The notes under the pieces: generated by a model
Seen by the model: only the letters and a program-made list of their open reading frames with translations
Databases searched by the model: none
What the model was told of the DNA's origin: nothing
Part shown: positions 23,389 to 34,003 of the stretch, piece after piece
How the letters are laid out: each line of letters begins with the position of its first letter
Position numbering within the stretch: the first letter of the stretch is position 1
Translations under genes and position numbers: made by a program
Assembly: GCA_000729835.1 (NCBI GenBank)
Contig: JFHB01000001.1
Coordinates: 434,001-498,000, forward strand
Direction: 5' to 3'
Source of the DNA: Atkinsonella hypoxylon
Taxonomy: Eukaryota > Ascomycota > Sordariomycetes > Hypocreales > Clavicipitaceae
Length of the DNA stretch: 64,000 nucleotides

Positions 23389-24405
23389 TTAGACGTCGAG
23401 ACCATCGACGACAACGCCCTTGTTCCAGGTCCACTGAAGGCGCCTGGCCACTTCCGCCGCACAATCTTCATCGACCAAAGCGCTGACCAGATACAAGGCC
23501 GCATCAATGCCAGCGCTTACTCCCCCAGAGGTGATGACTCGGAGACCACCAAGCCTCATGGCCGCACGTCGGGCGATAGACTCGCGACGCAAGTTGGAGC
23601 CCTTGAAGGACATGCTTCCCTTGCTGGGAGTGAGTTAGTTTCCGTAAATCCCTATCCTTAGTATATGTAGCAGCGAAAAGCACGTACCGAGCACTTGAGG
23701 GACGACGGCCACCGTCAGACTTGCGACGGATGTATGGATTCTCATCCTCTTCACCGAGGTCGAAACGGAGGTTGTTGACGACATAGCGGGCGTCTTCGAT
23801 AACGTCGGTACGCTCCGTGAGATTCCGGGTGGCGGCGTCGCTGCAGACATTTTCAAATTGAGTCATGTAGTCAGGATGGGTAGTGGCAGACAGGCCGGAG
23901 AGGATGTTCTCTCGGCCGAGGAAGAGAGCTCCGGTGCACACGGAGAAGAGCGTGCGCTCACGAGCTGGGTCTTTCTTCTGGAGCTCAGCCCAGTCATTGA
24001 TGAGCCCGAGTGGCTCGTGTTCCTTCTCGAGGATCTCGTTGGTGTTTCCACCGACGACGACAAGGATGTCAAAGTCCTCTAGACGCTCGTGCGCTTCCTT
24101 GAAGGTGATCTGGGAGCCAATGATGACACCCTGCTCAGACATGATCTGGGGTTCAGCACCAGCGATGGTCACTTCGAAGGCTTTGGAGGCTAGGCTGGAT
24201 TGTCAGCAACCGGGCACGAGAAACATGGCGAATGTCGTAATCTTAGCGAGAGATGTAGTCACTCACTTTCGTCCTTGGGGTCATGCTGAGCCGAGGTGAA
24301 GGCCTCGAGCGGCCCTGTAAAGTCCAGCAGGTTGAACTTGGGTTGCAGGGCAAAGAGAACATCAATGGGCTCGTCCGACACCGCGGACGTCTTGTGTGCA
24401 GCCAT
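23389..24405 (-). CDS. DJ-1/PfpI family (class I glutamine amidotransferase-like) protein
   Basis: A 291-residue protein of the DJ-1/PfpI superfamily. Members include chaperone/deglycase-like and isonitrile-hydratase-like proteins, so the exact function is open. Minus-strand exons are 24267-24405, 23688-24189 and 23389-23623. The start MAAHKTSAVSDEPIDVLFALQP leads into FNLLDFTGPLEAF. The nucleophile elbow FSVCTGALFLG places the reactive cysteine at residue 131. The C-terminal signature VITSGGVSAGIDAALYLVS is preserved across the last splice. A charged insert (about residues 185-225, with SDGGRRPSSARKGS) separates the elbow region from the C-terminal block and is longer than in bacterial relatives. 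Exon 2's first acceptor candidate would create a stop, so the AG 5 nt further in is used. The gene is divergent from TSC1 across 2.5 kb. Confidence 0.82.
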
Positions 24406-24880
24406 CTTGCCGACTATTGAATGGATTGGGGTGGATGGTTGAGTTGGAGTACAAGATATTGGCTCAGTATAGATGAGTTTTCTGTCACGAGAGCAGACTA
24501 TCACTCTTGTTCAGACCTGTGGGTGGTGATAAAACAGCCGCCGCTATGATGGCTTGGGCAATCGGGCTTGTCTGTCAAGACTGGTCAGCTAGATGGACTG
24601 AACCAGATGTGATGTTTCTGCTGAGGCTGGCGATGGAATGACAACAAATGGTTCACGGCCAATGGATGGAAATGTTAATAATTGGTGGGAGGAGGGCAGC
24701 AGGAAGACGAGAGAGGGGTGAGGAGAGGGTGAAGTATATACAGTGTCTGGTCAGTCACGGTTCCAGCACCAGGTCTGTCTACCTCTGCTGCACCTCGTCT
24801 ATGTATGACATGAAAATGGCAAACGCGGGGAAGAAGAGGCAGACGTTAGCTCAAGGAGGGGTCCGACGATCCGATGATCC

Positions 24881-24915
24881 ATTGGACCAATGGTCCAATG
24901 GTCCAATGGTCCAAT
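24881..24915. promoter_or_regulatory. Cluster of five CCAAT/ATTGG boxes at 8-bp spacing
   Basis: ATTGG at 24881-24885, then CCAAT at 24887, 24895, 24903 and 24911, made by tandem CCAATGGT units. CCAAT is the known target of the fungal HAP/CBC complex. The cluster lies about 480 bp upstream of the DJ-1-like start codon. Use as a promoter element is inference. Confidence 0.6.
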
Positions 24916-25356
24916 GACTCCAAGGGCCGTCCTGGGAAGTCAATTCTAGCATTTGCCCTGGCTACTTTCCCCTGTGACACCTTCGAGGCACATCTTCGAG
25001 GCACGTCCCACAGCTGCATCTCGCACTGTACTGGTCAGTGACGCACTGTCAGGGCGGACAGTAACAGTAACGAGGGGCACCGGGGTGAGGGGCAGACAGC
25101 GTGGCCGCATCCCAAGCCAGTAGAGCCGGTACCATTGACAAGCGAATGAGCAGAATTCTAAATATGCTCATCATGCCCACTCGTGGCATAAGAAAAAGGT
25201 TAATTCATCAGTCTCAATTGCTCCTCGGGCATTAAGTCGAGGGTTTGGCCAGCTCTGCAGCGAAAAGTATTCCGTACACCATTTGAATTGCTTCGGCGTC
25301 TCTTTCCCCGACAACCGACCCCCTCACTGTGACTCGACCCTCTCAGTACCTCCTAT

Positions 25357-25396
25357 GTTCCTAGGTACTTTAGGTACCGGCCTACCTACCTAGGCA
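25357..25396. repeat. ACCTAGGT-type block, copy 2
   Basis: GTTCCTAGGTACTTTAGGTA followed by CCGGCCTACCTACCTAGGCA. It is a less perfect version with two CCTAGG cores, in the DJ-1/TSC1 intergenic region. Confidence 0.7.
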
Positions 25397-25862
25397 ATGC
25401 TGTCAAGGCCGTGGTGGACTGCAATAGCTTTCGTCTTGACATTCCCAGCCAGACCGAGTACAAGTCAGGCCACTTGACTGTCGACGTCAGCCCGCAATCA
25501 TTCCACTCTTCATTCCGTCGCGTTGCATTTCGTCACCTCATGGCCCCATCCATTGCCTCTCTCCCCTTGGCTGCCGTCTGAACCCGGCGGGGTTGAGCGG
25601 CACTTTAAGTTACGTGCGAATTTCAACTACGAAAGAAGTCCCAGCAGCTGGGTGGACCCGGCGACCTAGTTATTGTTTGTCGCCTTTGAGCACTCAAAGG
25701 GCTACATGCACGCACGCTATATGCACGTCAGTGGCCAATTTGAATGAGCTTTTTTTTTTTTTTTTTTTGGCCAAACAGCTCATGTAAATTTGTCACCGAC
25801 GTGCTATGGTAGCTTCGTCCGTGGGTCCGGGTCACGGGTCATGCGCCTTCGATTTGCGGGGT

Positions 25863-26276
25863 ATTACGGAGAGTCAAGTCAAAAGTCCTGCCAGTGGGGG
25901 GGTCTGCCTAAAGCGGTCTAGTGCATCAGAAAATATCCAAAATAAACTACAATAACGCAGCTAAAAGTATAAAAAGCACTAATATAAATTATATATAAAA
26001 ATTAAACCTTTATTTAATAGCTCTAATAAATATTTAATTTATAGTTCTTAGATTAATACTACGCTTAGTAGTAATTAGTGTATCTTATCTTTATAGCTAG
26101 CCTATTAAGGGATAGCTATAGAGGCTGTTATAATCTAATAGGTTAGGAGGGAGAAGAGGGATAAGCCCGCTATATATTTATTATGGGGCTTATAGCTTAA
26201 TTAGCCAATTAGGTCTTCTGCAGCCTTAACAGGGGTCTGTGCAACCGGCAGGACTTTTGACTTGACTTTCCGTAAT
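25863..26276. mobile_element. MITE-like element with 30-bp terminal inverted repeats and AT-rich interior
   Basis: The left end (25863-25892) begins ATTACGGAGAGTCAAGTCAA. The right end (26247-26276) is its reverse complement with one mismatch in 30, a G/A transition. The interior (about 25925-26215) is far more A+T-rich than its flanks and full of TA steps, with no open frame. This composition and the transition mismatch look like repeat-induced point mutation of a small DNA transposon. No clear target-site duplication can be fixed (a TA/TTA is possible). The element is non-autonomous, with no transposase present. Confidence 0.75.
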
Positions 26277-26639
26277 TAGGGTCCCATCGCCCCCGTCTGG
26301 ATGTCACGAGATGGTCGTCGCCCGACTCGTCATGAATTCCGGAATTTGCCCTCCCCCCGTGGGTGACGGTCAGGCTTTTCAGCTGTGCCTTCTCATCATT
26401 TTTGTACTCTCAGCCAGCTGAGGGGACCGGACTTGATTCTCGAATGCCCTGTTTTTGTCTGCCTTGCTACGATGCTGGAAGGTTTTGTGTCTTGTTCTTG
26501 TCAGTTTTCAATGTTTCATTGTTGTGTGACATGCGACATCTGTAGCCAATTGTCAGCTCGGAGAAACGCCCCACTCCACTCGTTCACGCCCCACCTCAAA
26601 GTCCATCCACGTCCACAGCAAGACCTTGCATCATGCTGA

Positions 26640-26680
26640 CTAGGTAGGTAGTTAGCTACCTGCCTACCTAGGTAGGTATG
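26640..26680. repeat. ACCTAGGT-type block, copy 3
   Basis: CTAGGTAGGTAGTTAGCTAC followed by CTGCCTACCTAGGTAGGTATG. It is a long imperfect palindrome about 250 bp upstream of the TSC1 start. Confidence 0.75.
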
Positions 26681-26931
26681 TAGACATGGGACAGCTCATA
26701 GACATCGACCAAGCTCCGCGCGTATTATGCTTCACCGGCTGTAGATCGAACCGAAGCCTCAGGTAGGCTTAATTTCACCGCAACACTTCGAATGTACCAT
26801 CTTTGATTCCCCTTATCGCCAGTCGCGGATCGCCAAAACCAAACGATTGAGGCTCCCTAGATCTTTATTTGCTGGAAGAAACTGCTTGACAGCAATCTGC
26901 ACCCTATGTGGCCGACGCGGCAGCATTCACG

Positions 26932-29900
26932 ATGACCTCATCCACGTACGTCAATCAACGACGTTGGTTTTCAGAGCTGTGGCTCTCCGACTCGGCCCGC
27001 TCATTCCTGCTCTGCAGGCTATCATGCTAACAGTGTCGGCGCTGCAGGTCGTTGAAGGAACTTATCAAGGCTATCAATGCCTTCTTCGACAACCCATGCC
27101 TTCCGGTGCCAGATCCTCTGTCGAGTAACATAGCCGCCTTCACACAGCGTCGTGAAGAATATGATGACGCTGCCGCAGACCAGTTGCAGGAAAGCCTGTT
27201 CTCTGTCTTCGAGAAGAGAGTCAAGGATAATGACCAAGCTGCAGGGCCATGGATCGCCGTTATTCGAAGACTTTTGCCCATGCTGCAAACACCCGAGAGG
27301 ATACTGCCTTGGTTCGATGCTTGTAGAGGCATACTTGATCTGGAAGGCCTCGATAACTACGTCGTGGGCGAGACCGTAGCTGCCCTCATGGATTTGGTGT
27401 CTGTCATCGACGAATATCAGGTTTCATTCGCTGCTGACTCTGCTGCCAAACGTGTCATCCACCGATTATTCGAACTATGGATGAACCGATTTTACCCGGC
27501 TCTATTGGATGGTAATACGACTTCGGACTACAATGAGAGACTTATTCGACACTCGCTATGCAACTTCGGAAAGAAGAGACCGAAAGAGTTTTTCGCGGCC
27601 ATGGACGGCTACTTTGTGCAAAAGACCTATCGTAAATCTGCACTTCGATTTCTTTGCGACTTCATCCAAGGGCAGCCTCCACATCTGCATCAGGTTCTCC
27701 AGACATCATTATTCACGAATCTTCTGGCTTGCCTTCAGCAGGATACATCGACAACAATAGTATCAGCTGCGTTGACAACTCTTATAATGCTGCTTCCACA
27801 TATGCCCAGCTCGGTAGTTCCACACCTCCCAGCATTATTTAGCATTTACGGCCGCCTTCTATTCTGGGATAGAGAGCATTCACGGCCAGCCGAGTTTCTC
27901 GATGGTGACGGTGGTGCTACTGAGACTACGTCCCGATGGGAAGTGGTCACTTTTGATCCCGAAGTAGACGACCAAGTTATTGCTCACTTGCCCAACTACT
28001 ACACTATTCTCTATGGCTTGTATCCCATCAACCTAATGGACTACATTCGCAAGCCAGAGAGATACATGCGCCACGCAAATGCCTCCTATTCTGATGATTT
28101 CGAGGTACAGCCTTCCGAGATGAGACACCGTTCTGAGCGGTTCAGACGAAATCACTTGCTTCATCCCAACTTTTACTCCCTTACTATCGATTCGGAGAAG
28201 ACTGATTTTGGTCGCTGGATTAAGAGTGAGGCGGCCGAAGTGGTTGCTGAGTGCCTGGGTCTGTGTCTGGAAACGGACATGTACAACTTTGCTGATCTGA
28301 GTGTGGCGCCACCCGAGCTCGGCGCCACTGCTGGCGGTACGAATATAGGCCATGATATGACTGAGGCCTCAAAGGCTGATGTTGCCTTGTTGAGTGGATC
28401 TGGTAGCAAGCATGATAGTCGGCGCAATTCGCGTTTGACAGCGTCTGACTCGATGTCAAGCAACCATACGCCAGCTACCATGATGCGTTGCAGCTCTCAC
28501 TCAAGCTTGCCATCCCATCGAGATTCTGCTGACGGCCGGTCAAGGCCACTTGGCAGGGATAGTCCCACGCTGATATTATCCCCATCTCATCCGCAGCTCC
28601 AAGACCTGATTCAGTCCAACAAAGCAATCAAGTCAGGGCTGCACCAGTCGCTGGCCAACGACAGCACACCCTCACTTGCCCTGAGCCATCAGGAGTCGGT
28701 GGGTGAAAGAATCGCCTCAGGAACAGTATCGTCCACCATGGCGCCGCCTCCGCTAACAACCAATACGCTGCTCTCCACGTCCGAACTCCCTACTCAAGTA
28801 GCACATCTACAAAAGCTGATTCTTCTCTTACAAAACGATCTAAGTTTCGAAAGATATCTTAAACAGCAGCACATGGCGCATATCGGCGATTTACGAAGGA
28901 AGCAGATGTCGGAGGCGGCTACGGAAGCAGAAATGCAGAACCTCATCATGATGAATCGAAACCTCAGGAGCCGATTTGAGGATGCTAAGAAGTCTGAGAT
29001 GCAGGCAAAGAAGGAATCAGAAAAAAGTCGTATTATGGCGAAGAAATGGGAAGCTGACTTGGCCTCCAGATTAAAGCGCTTCCGGGACGAATCGAAAAAG
29101 ACGCGTGCGGATATTCAAGTATTGCAAAAAGAATTGGACGAGACCAAGTCTGAGTGCGACAAGTTGCGCAAGTTGCTCTGCGCGGCTGAAGTGAGGGAGC
29201 TCAATTTTCAACAAACCATGCGGTCACTCGAAATTGATGGTATCCAAGTCGAATCCCTGAAGACGGAGGTGGAAAGACTATCACGCTCAGAGAGAGATCA
29301 TCAGGCCAAGGAGCTTGAGCGCCAGGCAGCTATAAATTCGGCCACGGAAGCCGAGAACCAGGCTGAAGCACTTAGGATGAAGCTGGTGGCACTAGAATTT
29401 GATGTGGAGCGCACAAAGCGATTGTTCCAGACGCAAATTCAGGCTCTCCAATCGCAGTTACTTGACGTGCAGGAGGAGCGCGAGCGACCAGGTGCTCACT
29501 CCAATATTGCGGTAGAAACGGCCCTGGCAGCGAGTCGGGCGAAGCAGGCGGAGTTGCAGAAGCAGTACTCACTGCTCATGAGGAAGTACACGGCTCTCCA
29601 ATCCTCGTTGCTAGATATGCGGTCAGAACATGTGCAAGGGCAGCACCCCTCCGGGTCTCTTCCGCGGCAGCAGCCAACGTCGGATTCGGATTACTTGTCC
29701 TTGTCTACAAGTCCTATGATGATCAAAACACGTCCACAACGGGCATTGTCCAATGCGGAAGCAACTGGCCACAACATGAATGCATCCCTTGGACCACATA
29801 CGGCGACGTCTTCGAGTGGTTCGACGTTGACTCAGGTTGGCAATGCTCCACAAGCTGAGAGCTCAGGAACTGCAGAAATGCCCATGTCCCCGGACCAACG

Positions 29901-30089
29901 TCACTTTAGTAAGTATAACGCGATGTGCAATGTTTTTGGGAACTTTTACTGACGCTGGCGGCAGCTGGTTTCCCGAGACTTCGCCGCGAGTCGCGTGACA
30001 AGAGCAAAGACGAAGGCGGCAGTGGATCAGGTAGGCCCAAGAAGGAAAAAAAGTCGTCTGGGCTGCGTGGGATAAGAGGGTTTGTGTAG
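26932..30089 (+). CDS. TSC1: TSC1/hamartin homologue
   Basis: This is the fungal hamartin homologue, which partners tuberin (Tsc2) to restrain Rheb and TOR signalling. Exons are 26932-26945, 27048-29908 and 29965-30089, giving 999 residues. The initiating exon is just 14 nt (ATG ACC TCA TCC AC); the splice completes ACG and gives MTSSTSLKELIKAINAFFDNP. I chose it because exon 2 itself has no ATG ahead of the conserved start. Helical HEAT-like sequence covers residues ~1-420 (hamartin domain), then a Ser-rich low-complexity region. A long coiled coil follows (~585-860), rich in Glu, Lys, Leu and Gln (LQKELDETKSECDKLRKLL). The basic C-terminus TGFPRLRRESRDKSK comes from exon 3. Assignment depends on domain order and on resemblance to the S. 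pombe protein. Confidence 0.85.
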
Positions 30090-32117
30090 GCATATGCAGT
30101 GCAATATATGATAATTTCATGGGACGGTGGTGTATGGTCATATGATGCGAAGCGTTGTTGCGCTGGTCGAGCGTTTATAAAGGAACCATACAATTGGGTT
30201 GCTCGTTGTACGATAATTGTTCTATGAGCTGGACGTTGGGAAACTTGATACATGCTATTTTTCCATTTTTTTCTTCAAGATTCTTTAGCATCTAGGTTGG
30301 CGGTCAAAATCTAGTCACACAGCATGCATTCAGAAAAGGTATGGACATACAGGGTAGGCCATTTTTTAAGGCAAGGGAGATATGAAACAAACCAGAATAT
30401 TTGTTGTCCGTTCATAGTTAAGAAAGAAACGGAAGAACACAGACAGGCCGTGTTCGATCTATCAGGCCTAAGGATGCAAAGGCACGAGGACGAGGATGTG
30501 GAATCGAAAGGCTTGGGAGAATGGGGTTCTCAGCACGTCGGTCCACGAGGTGATATAGCTAGACTAGAGTCCGACGTGGAAGAAGCATGAGCATGGCAAA
30601 TGACATGGGAAGACGAGTGCCTTCCTCATTCTACATGCCAAGTTGATGACAAGACCTCAGGCACCTGAGATGCGATGCCTGGAACATTGTGTTGTGTTTC
30701 AATCCATGGAGATCGGTATCCGTTTGCGCCATGGACCAGGACGGGCGAAAGCTCAGGGAGATGATGCAATGGGATCACGTTGGCAGATGGAAATGCGAGA
30801 AAAAGTCCATAGTGCATGTTGGAACTGCTGGTGGTCTGAATACGATGATGCTGATCTGGCGCTAACGAGGCTTATTGTCCTTTGAAGTCGCCGTTTCACA
30901 ATCGTTGCATAACCGCCTGTTTTTTTTTTCCCTTTTTTTCCCTTTTTTTTCCGTTTTTTTTTTTTGTGGCCCTTACAGAAGATCGACTGCAGCGTGCATG
31001 AAAGCCAGCTGCTACAGCTGCATGACGCGTACCTGGCGGCTGCGACTGAGGTGGCAAAGAGCGCCTGGGGTGACGATTGGCTGGTGGACTCTGGCTGCAT
31101 CTACTCCGTATGTCTGTACGGAGCAAGGCCCGGAGGCCTAGGTGTTCGGTGTCTTCGTATTTTCCATGCGTTGGGCCGGAAATAGAAACACGATGGGGGC
31201 TAGCTAGTTTGACTGGCCGGGGTCTGCGTGTCCTGGACCCCCGGCTAGACGGGAGAACAACACGACTTTTGCTTGCACTGATCATGGGTGCCTTCAGTCT
31301 CATTTTGTTTGTGCTGAGGCGTCAAGAGGGGCTTGACATTGACATTGACCTTTTTTTTTTTTTTGTTTTTTGTTTTTTTTTTTTTTTTTTGCCGCAGGTC
31401 ACGCAGGGGCAAAAGAGGGCCCCGCTTTTCCCTCCCCCTTTTCTGCCTGGGGTCCCACTCCTTGGCATTCGCATTCTACGAGTTTGTTGGGCTGGCCCAC
31501 CCAGGTTCTAGGAAAAAGTGGTCGGTCACGATCTACGTTCAGGCCATCTCCACAGCTGCATCCACCTCCGTCCACAAACGGGCATCCTCGTCCAGCCATC
31601 CACAGCTTCTTCTGCTCACCAGACCTCAAACATGCAGCGGCATCCACTGCCATGGCGCTCGATCCTGGTTCCGTTGGCGCCTCGAGCTCTCCCTATCTAT
31701 CGAGACGGACGACGACATAGGTATGGACAGATTGATCGGGTTGTTGACGGTGTTGAATTATTAAACCGAGGGTATGCAGCATTTTAGCCTTCATTTTCTA
31801 CCAATGTAATCTTCACAAAGTCGGGCTCATTTGGACTGCGCCCTCCTAAGTGAGGAACAAGGTGGACTGCTGGCCCGCCCAAGTCCGAGAGCTCCTGCTC
31901 ATACATAACTTGTTCGCAGTCCACCTTCTGCATTTGCCGTATTTCCTCTTCTCTTTTCCCTTTCACCCCTTTACCACATAATCCGTCCGTCTTTCGTTTT
32001 GCGAGTGTATCATAAGGGCAGAATCTTAAAAGTTAATACGACCTTCGTTATCTTTTTTTCGGAATCGTATCGTATCTTCTCGACCTGTTCCTGTTACTAA
32101 ACATATTCATATCGACA
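30090..32117. other. Intergenic region upstream of the GH17 glucanase
   Basis: 2 kb with no credible gene. It has a pyrimidine tract at 30919-30965 and another at 31351-31390 that ends in TTGCCGCAG, which could be the 3' end of an intron in a long leader. A CTCCGTA...TACGGAG inverted pair lies at 31104-31123. Three TGGACTGC copies lie at 31832-31923, and a CT-rich core leader precedes the GH17 start. Confidence 0.5.
31859..31927. promoter_or_regulatory. 12-bp inverted repeat upstream of the GH17 gene
   Basis: AAGGTGGACTGC at 31859-31870 and its exact reverse complement at 31916-31927, separated by 45 nt. A third TGGACTGC lies at 31832-31839. The group ends 190 bp before the GH17 start codon. 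It may bind a dimeric regulator, but this is inference. Confidence 0.45.
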
Positions 32118-33398
32118 ATGCCTTCTCGTCTACTCGCTCTGGCCACGGCCATCTGCGGCGCCAGTGCCGTCTTCAATGGCTTCAACTACGGCAGCACATT
32201 CAGCAACGGCCAAGTCAAGGCCGAGTCGGATTTCGAGGCCGAATTCAAGGCCGCTCAGGGTCTCGAGGGCACCGATGGCAGGTTCAACAGTGCCCGTCTG
32301 TACACCATGATTCAGGGTGGTTCCGACAACCAGCCCATTGCCGCTATTCCTGCCGCCATCAAGACCAAGACCAGTCTGCTGCTGGGACTCTGGGCCTCGG
32401 CCGGTCAGGATGCCTTCAACAACGAGCTTGCTGCTCTCAAGAATACCATTCGCCAGTACTGCGACCAGCTCGACGGTCTTGTTGCTGGCATCTCAGTCGG
32501 CAGTGAAGACTTGTACCGACTTACTCCCACTAGCCAGGCCCGCTCCCCTGATCCTGGTGCTACTGCCGAAACCTTGATCAGCTACATCAAGGAAGTTCGT
32601 GACCTCATCAAGGGCACTTGCTTTGACAAGACCCCCATCGGTCATGTCGATACCTCGGATGCCTTCGTAAATTCTTCCAACCACGCCATATTCGAAGCTT
32701 TGGACTGGGTCGGTATGGACACTTATCCTTACTACGAGAACACAAAGGCCAATGGCATCGACGACGGTCCTAAGCTCTTTGATTCTGCCCTTGACAAGGT
32801 CAGGGCGGTTTCTGGTGGCAAACCCCTCTGGGTCGCTGAGACCGGTTGGCCTGTGAGCGGCCCTACTGAGAACCAGGCTGTTCCTGGAATCAAGCAAGCT
32901 GAGCAATATTGGCAAGAGGTTGGCTGCCCCCTGTTTGGCAACACCAACACCTGGTGGTTCACCTTCCAAGATGGTGCCCCTGTTATGCCCAGCCCTGCCT
33001 TTGGCGTCATTGGATCTACCCTCACCACCAAGCCTTTGTACGATCTATCTTGCAAGGGCCACGAGACCCGACCTTCCGGTAGTGGCAGCGGCAGTAGTGG
33101 CAGTAGTGGCAGCAGCAGCCAGTCTACTTCTGCTTCTTCCCTCAGCACCAGCGCTTCTGCTCCGGCCAGCACTAACGGAACTGCTGCCACATCCCTGAGC
33201 CAGAGTTACCAGTCGGATGTCTCCAGCACCAGCTCATCCGGCGGCGTTGGCCCTACCTCCTACAGTAGCAACGCTACCACCGGTGCTCCTACTGGCGCCT
33301 CCTCCTCCGGCATTCCCGTCCCCACCGCCGCTGCTCACCGCCTGAACGCTCTTGCTGGTGTTGCTGCTGGTGTTTTGATGGCCGCTGCTGCCTTGTAA
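32118..33398 (+). CDS. GPI-anchored GH17 beta-1,3-glucanase (EglC/Bgl2-like)
   Basis: A cell-wall glycoside hydrolase family 17 enzyme acting on beta-1,3-glucan. It is a single exon of 426 residues. A signal peptide covers residues 1-17 (MPSRLLALATAICGASA), and mature sequence begins near FNGFNYGSTF. The GH17 catalytic acid is Glu130 in ISVGSEDLY, and the nucleophile is Glu241 in WVAETGWPVSG. NTWWFTFQDGAPV closes the barrel. A Ser/Thr-rich stalk follows from about residue 320, and the end is a hydrophobic tail (LNALAGVAAGVLMAAAAL) typical of a GPI-anchor signal. Codon use is strongly C-ending (GCC, ACC, AAG), as in highly expressed fungal genes, and differs from its neighbours. Role in wall remodelling is family knowledge. 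Confidence 0.94.
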   Translation: MPSRLLALATAICGASAVFNGFNYGSTFSNGQVKAESDFEAEFKAAQGLEGTDGRFNSARLYTMIQGGSDNQPIAAIPAAIKTKTSLLLGLWASAGQDAFNNELAALKNTIRQYCDQLDGLVAGISVGSEDLYRLTPTSQARSPDPGATAETLISYIKEVRDLIKGTCFDKTPIGHVDTSDAFVNSSNHAIFEALDWVGMDTYPYYENTKANGIDDGPKLFDSALDKVRAVSGGKPLWVAETGWPVSGPTENQAVPGIKQAEQYWQEVGCPLFGNTNTWWFTFQDGAPVMPSPAFGVIGSTLTTKPLYDLSCKGHETRPSGSGSGSSGSSGSSSQSTSASSLSTSASAPASTNGTAATSLSQSYQSDVSSTSSSGGVGPTSYSSNATTGAPTGASSSGIPVPTAAAHRLNALAGVAAGVLMAAAAL

Positions 33399-34003
33399 AA
33401 ATTATAATTGATGTCATGATAAAAAGGGGGGCTTTCATATTGCGCAGCAGATGGTGTATATCATTTAATTGAACGTTGGTGAGCCTTGCTTTTGTCAGGA
33501 GCCCTAACTTATAAACGGACATAACTCGATACCGTCCACTTGCATGGTTGGTGTGTTGGAAAAAAAGAGCATGGGGTAACACTCCCTTGGATAGACATAG
33601 ACGCTGAAAGCAGTATAAATTTGAGTACACTGAAATCATAACTGGACTTGGAACCTGCGACTGTAATTGCCGATTGTCTGGAACGTCCCGTTTCTTGGAA
33701 TTGCAGGCGTGTCCGACAAGACTGGTTGCACGGTTGAAATATCAAAAGCCGACAAGACAAGCCCTGTCCTGTCCTGTCCTGTCCTGTCCTGTTCTGTCCG
33801 AGCGGGTGAATCTCGGCAGGGCCTCTTCCTCTTGCTCTTGGACTGGCATTTGTAATTTGCTGATAAGCCGATACGGCACCTACCTAGGTAGGTAGGTAGT
33901 TAACTAGTCAACCTCCCCGATCAACCTGTCCTGTCCAGCAGTACACAGCTCTCAACCATCTCACCAACGTCAAAACCGCCAACCACAAGACGCGCCAGGC
34001 ACA
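33399..34003. promoter_or_regulatory. Spacer between GH17 and ZIP genes with CCTGT repeat and ACCTAGGT block
   Basis: 605 bp. Six CCTGT pentamers lie at 33763-33792. The palindromic block CACCTACCTAGGTAGGTAGG lies at 33878-33900, about 100 bp before the ZIP start codon. No gene is seen. Confidence 0.65.
33878..33907. repeat. ACCTAGGT-type block, copy 4
   Basis: ACCTACCTAGGTAGGTAGGT followed by AGTTAACTAG. It is centred on the self-complementary CCTACCTAGGTAGG, 97 bp upstream of the ZIP transporter start. Confidence 0.8.

Larger units (their letters stand above)
24406..26931. promoter_or_regulatory. Long divergent intergenic region between the DJ-1-like gene and TSC1
   Basis: 2.5 kb with no convincing coding sequence. 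It contains a CCAAT-box cluster, two ACCTAGGT-type palindromic blocks, a T19 run at 25750-25769 and a 414-bp AT-rich element with terminal inverted repeats (each listed separately). CT-rich leader sequence precedes TSC1. Confidence 0.65.

Noticed and set aside
31351..31390. Long T-run ending in TTGCCGCAG as an intron end of a separate gene
   Set aside because: No matching donor with a coding exon is found either side. It may be part of a leader intron of the GH17 gene, but this cannot be shown.
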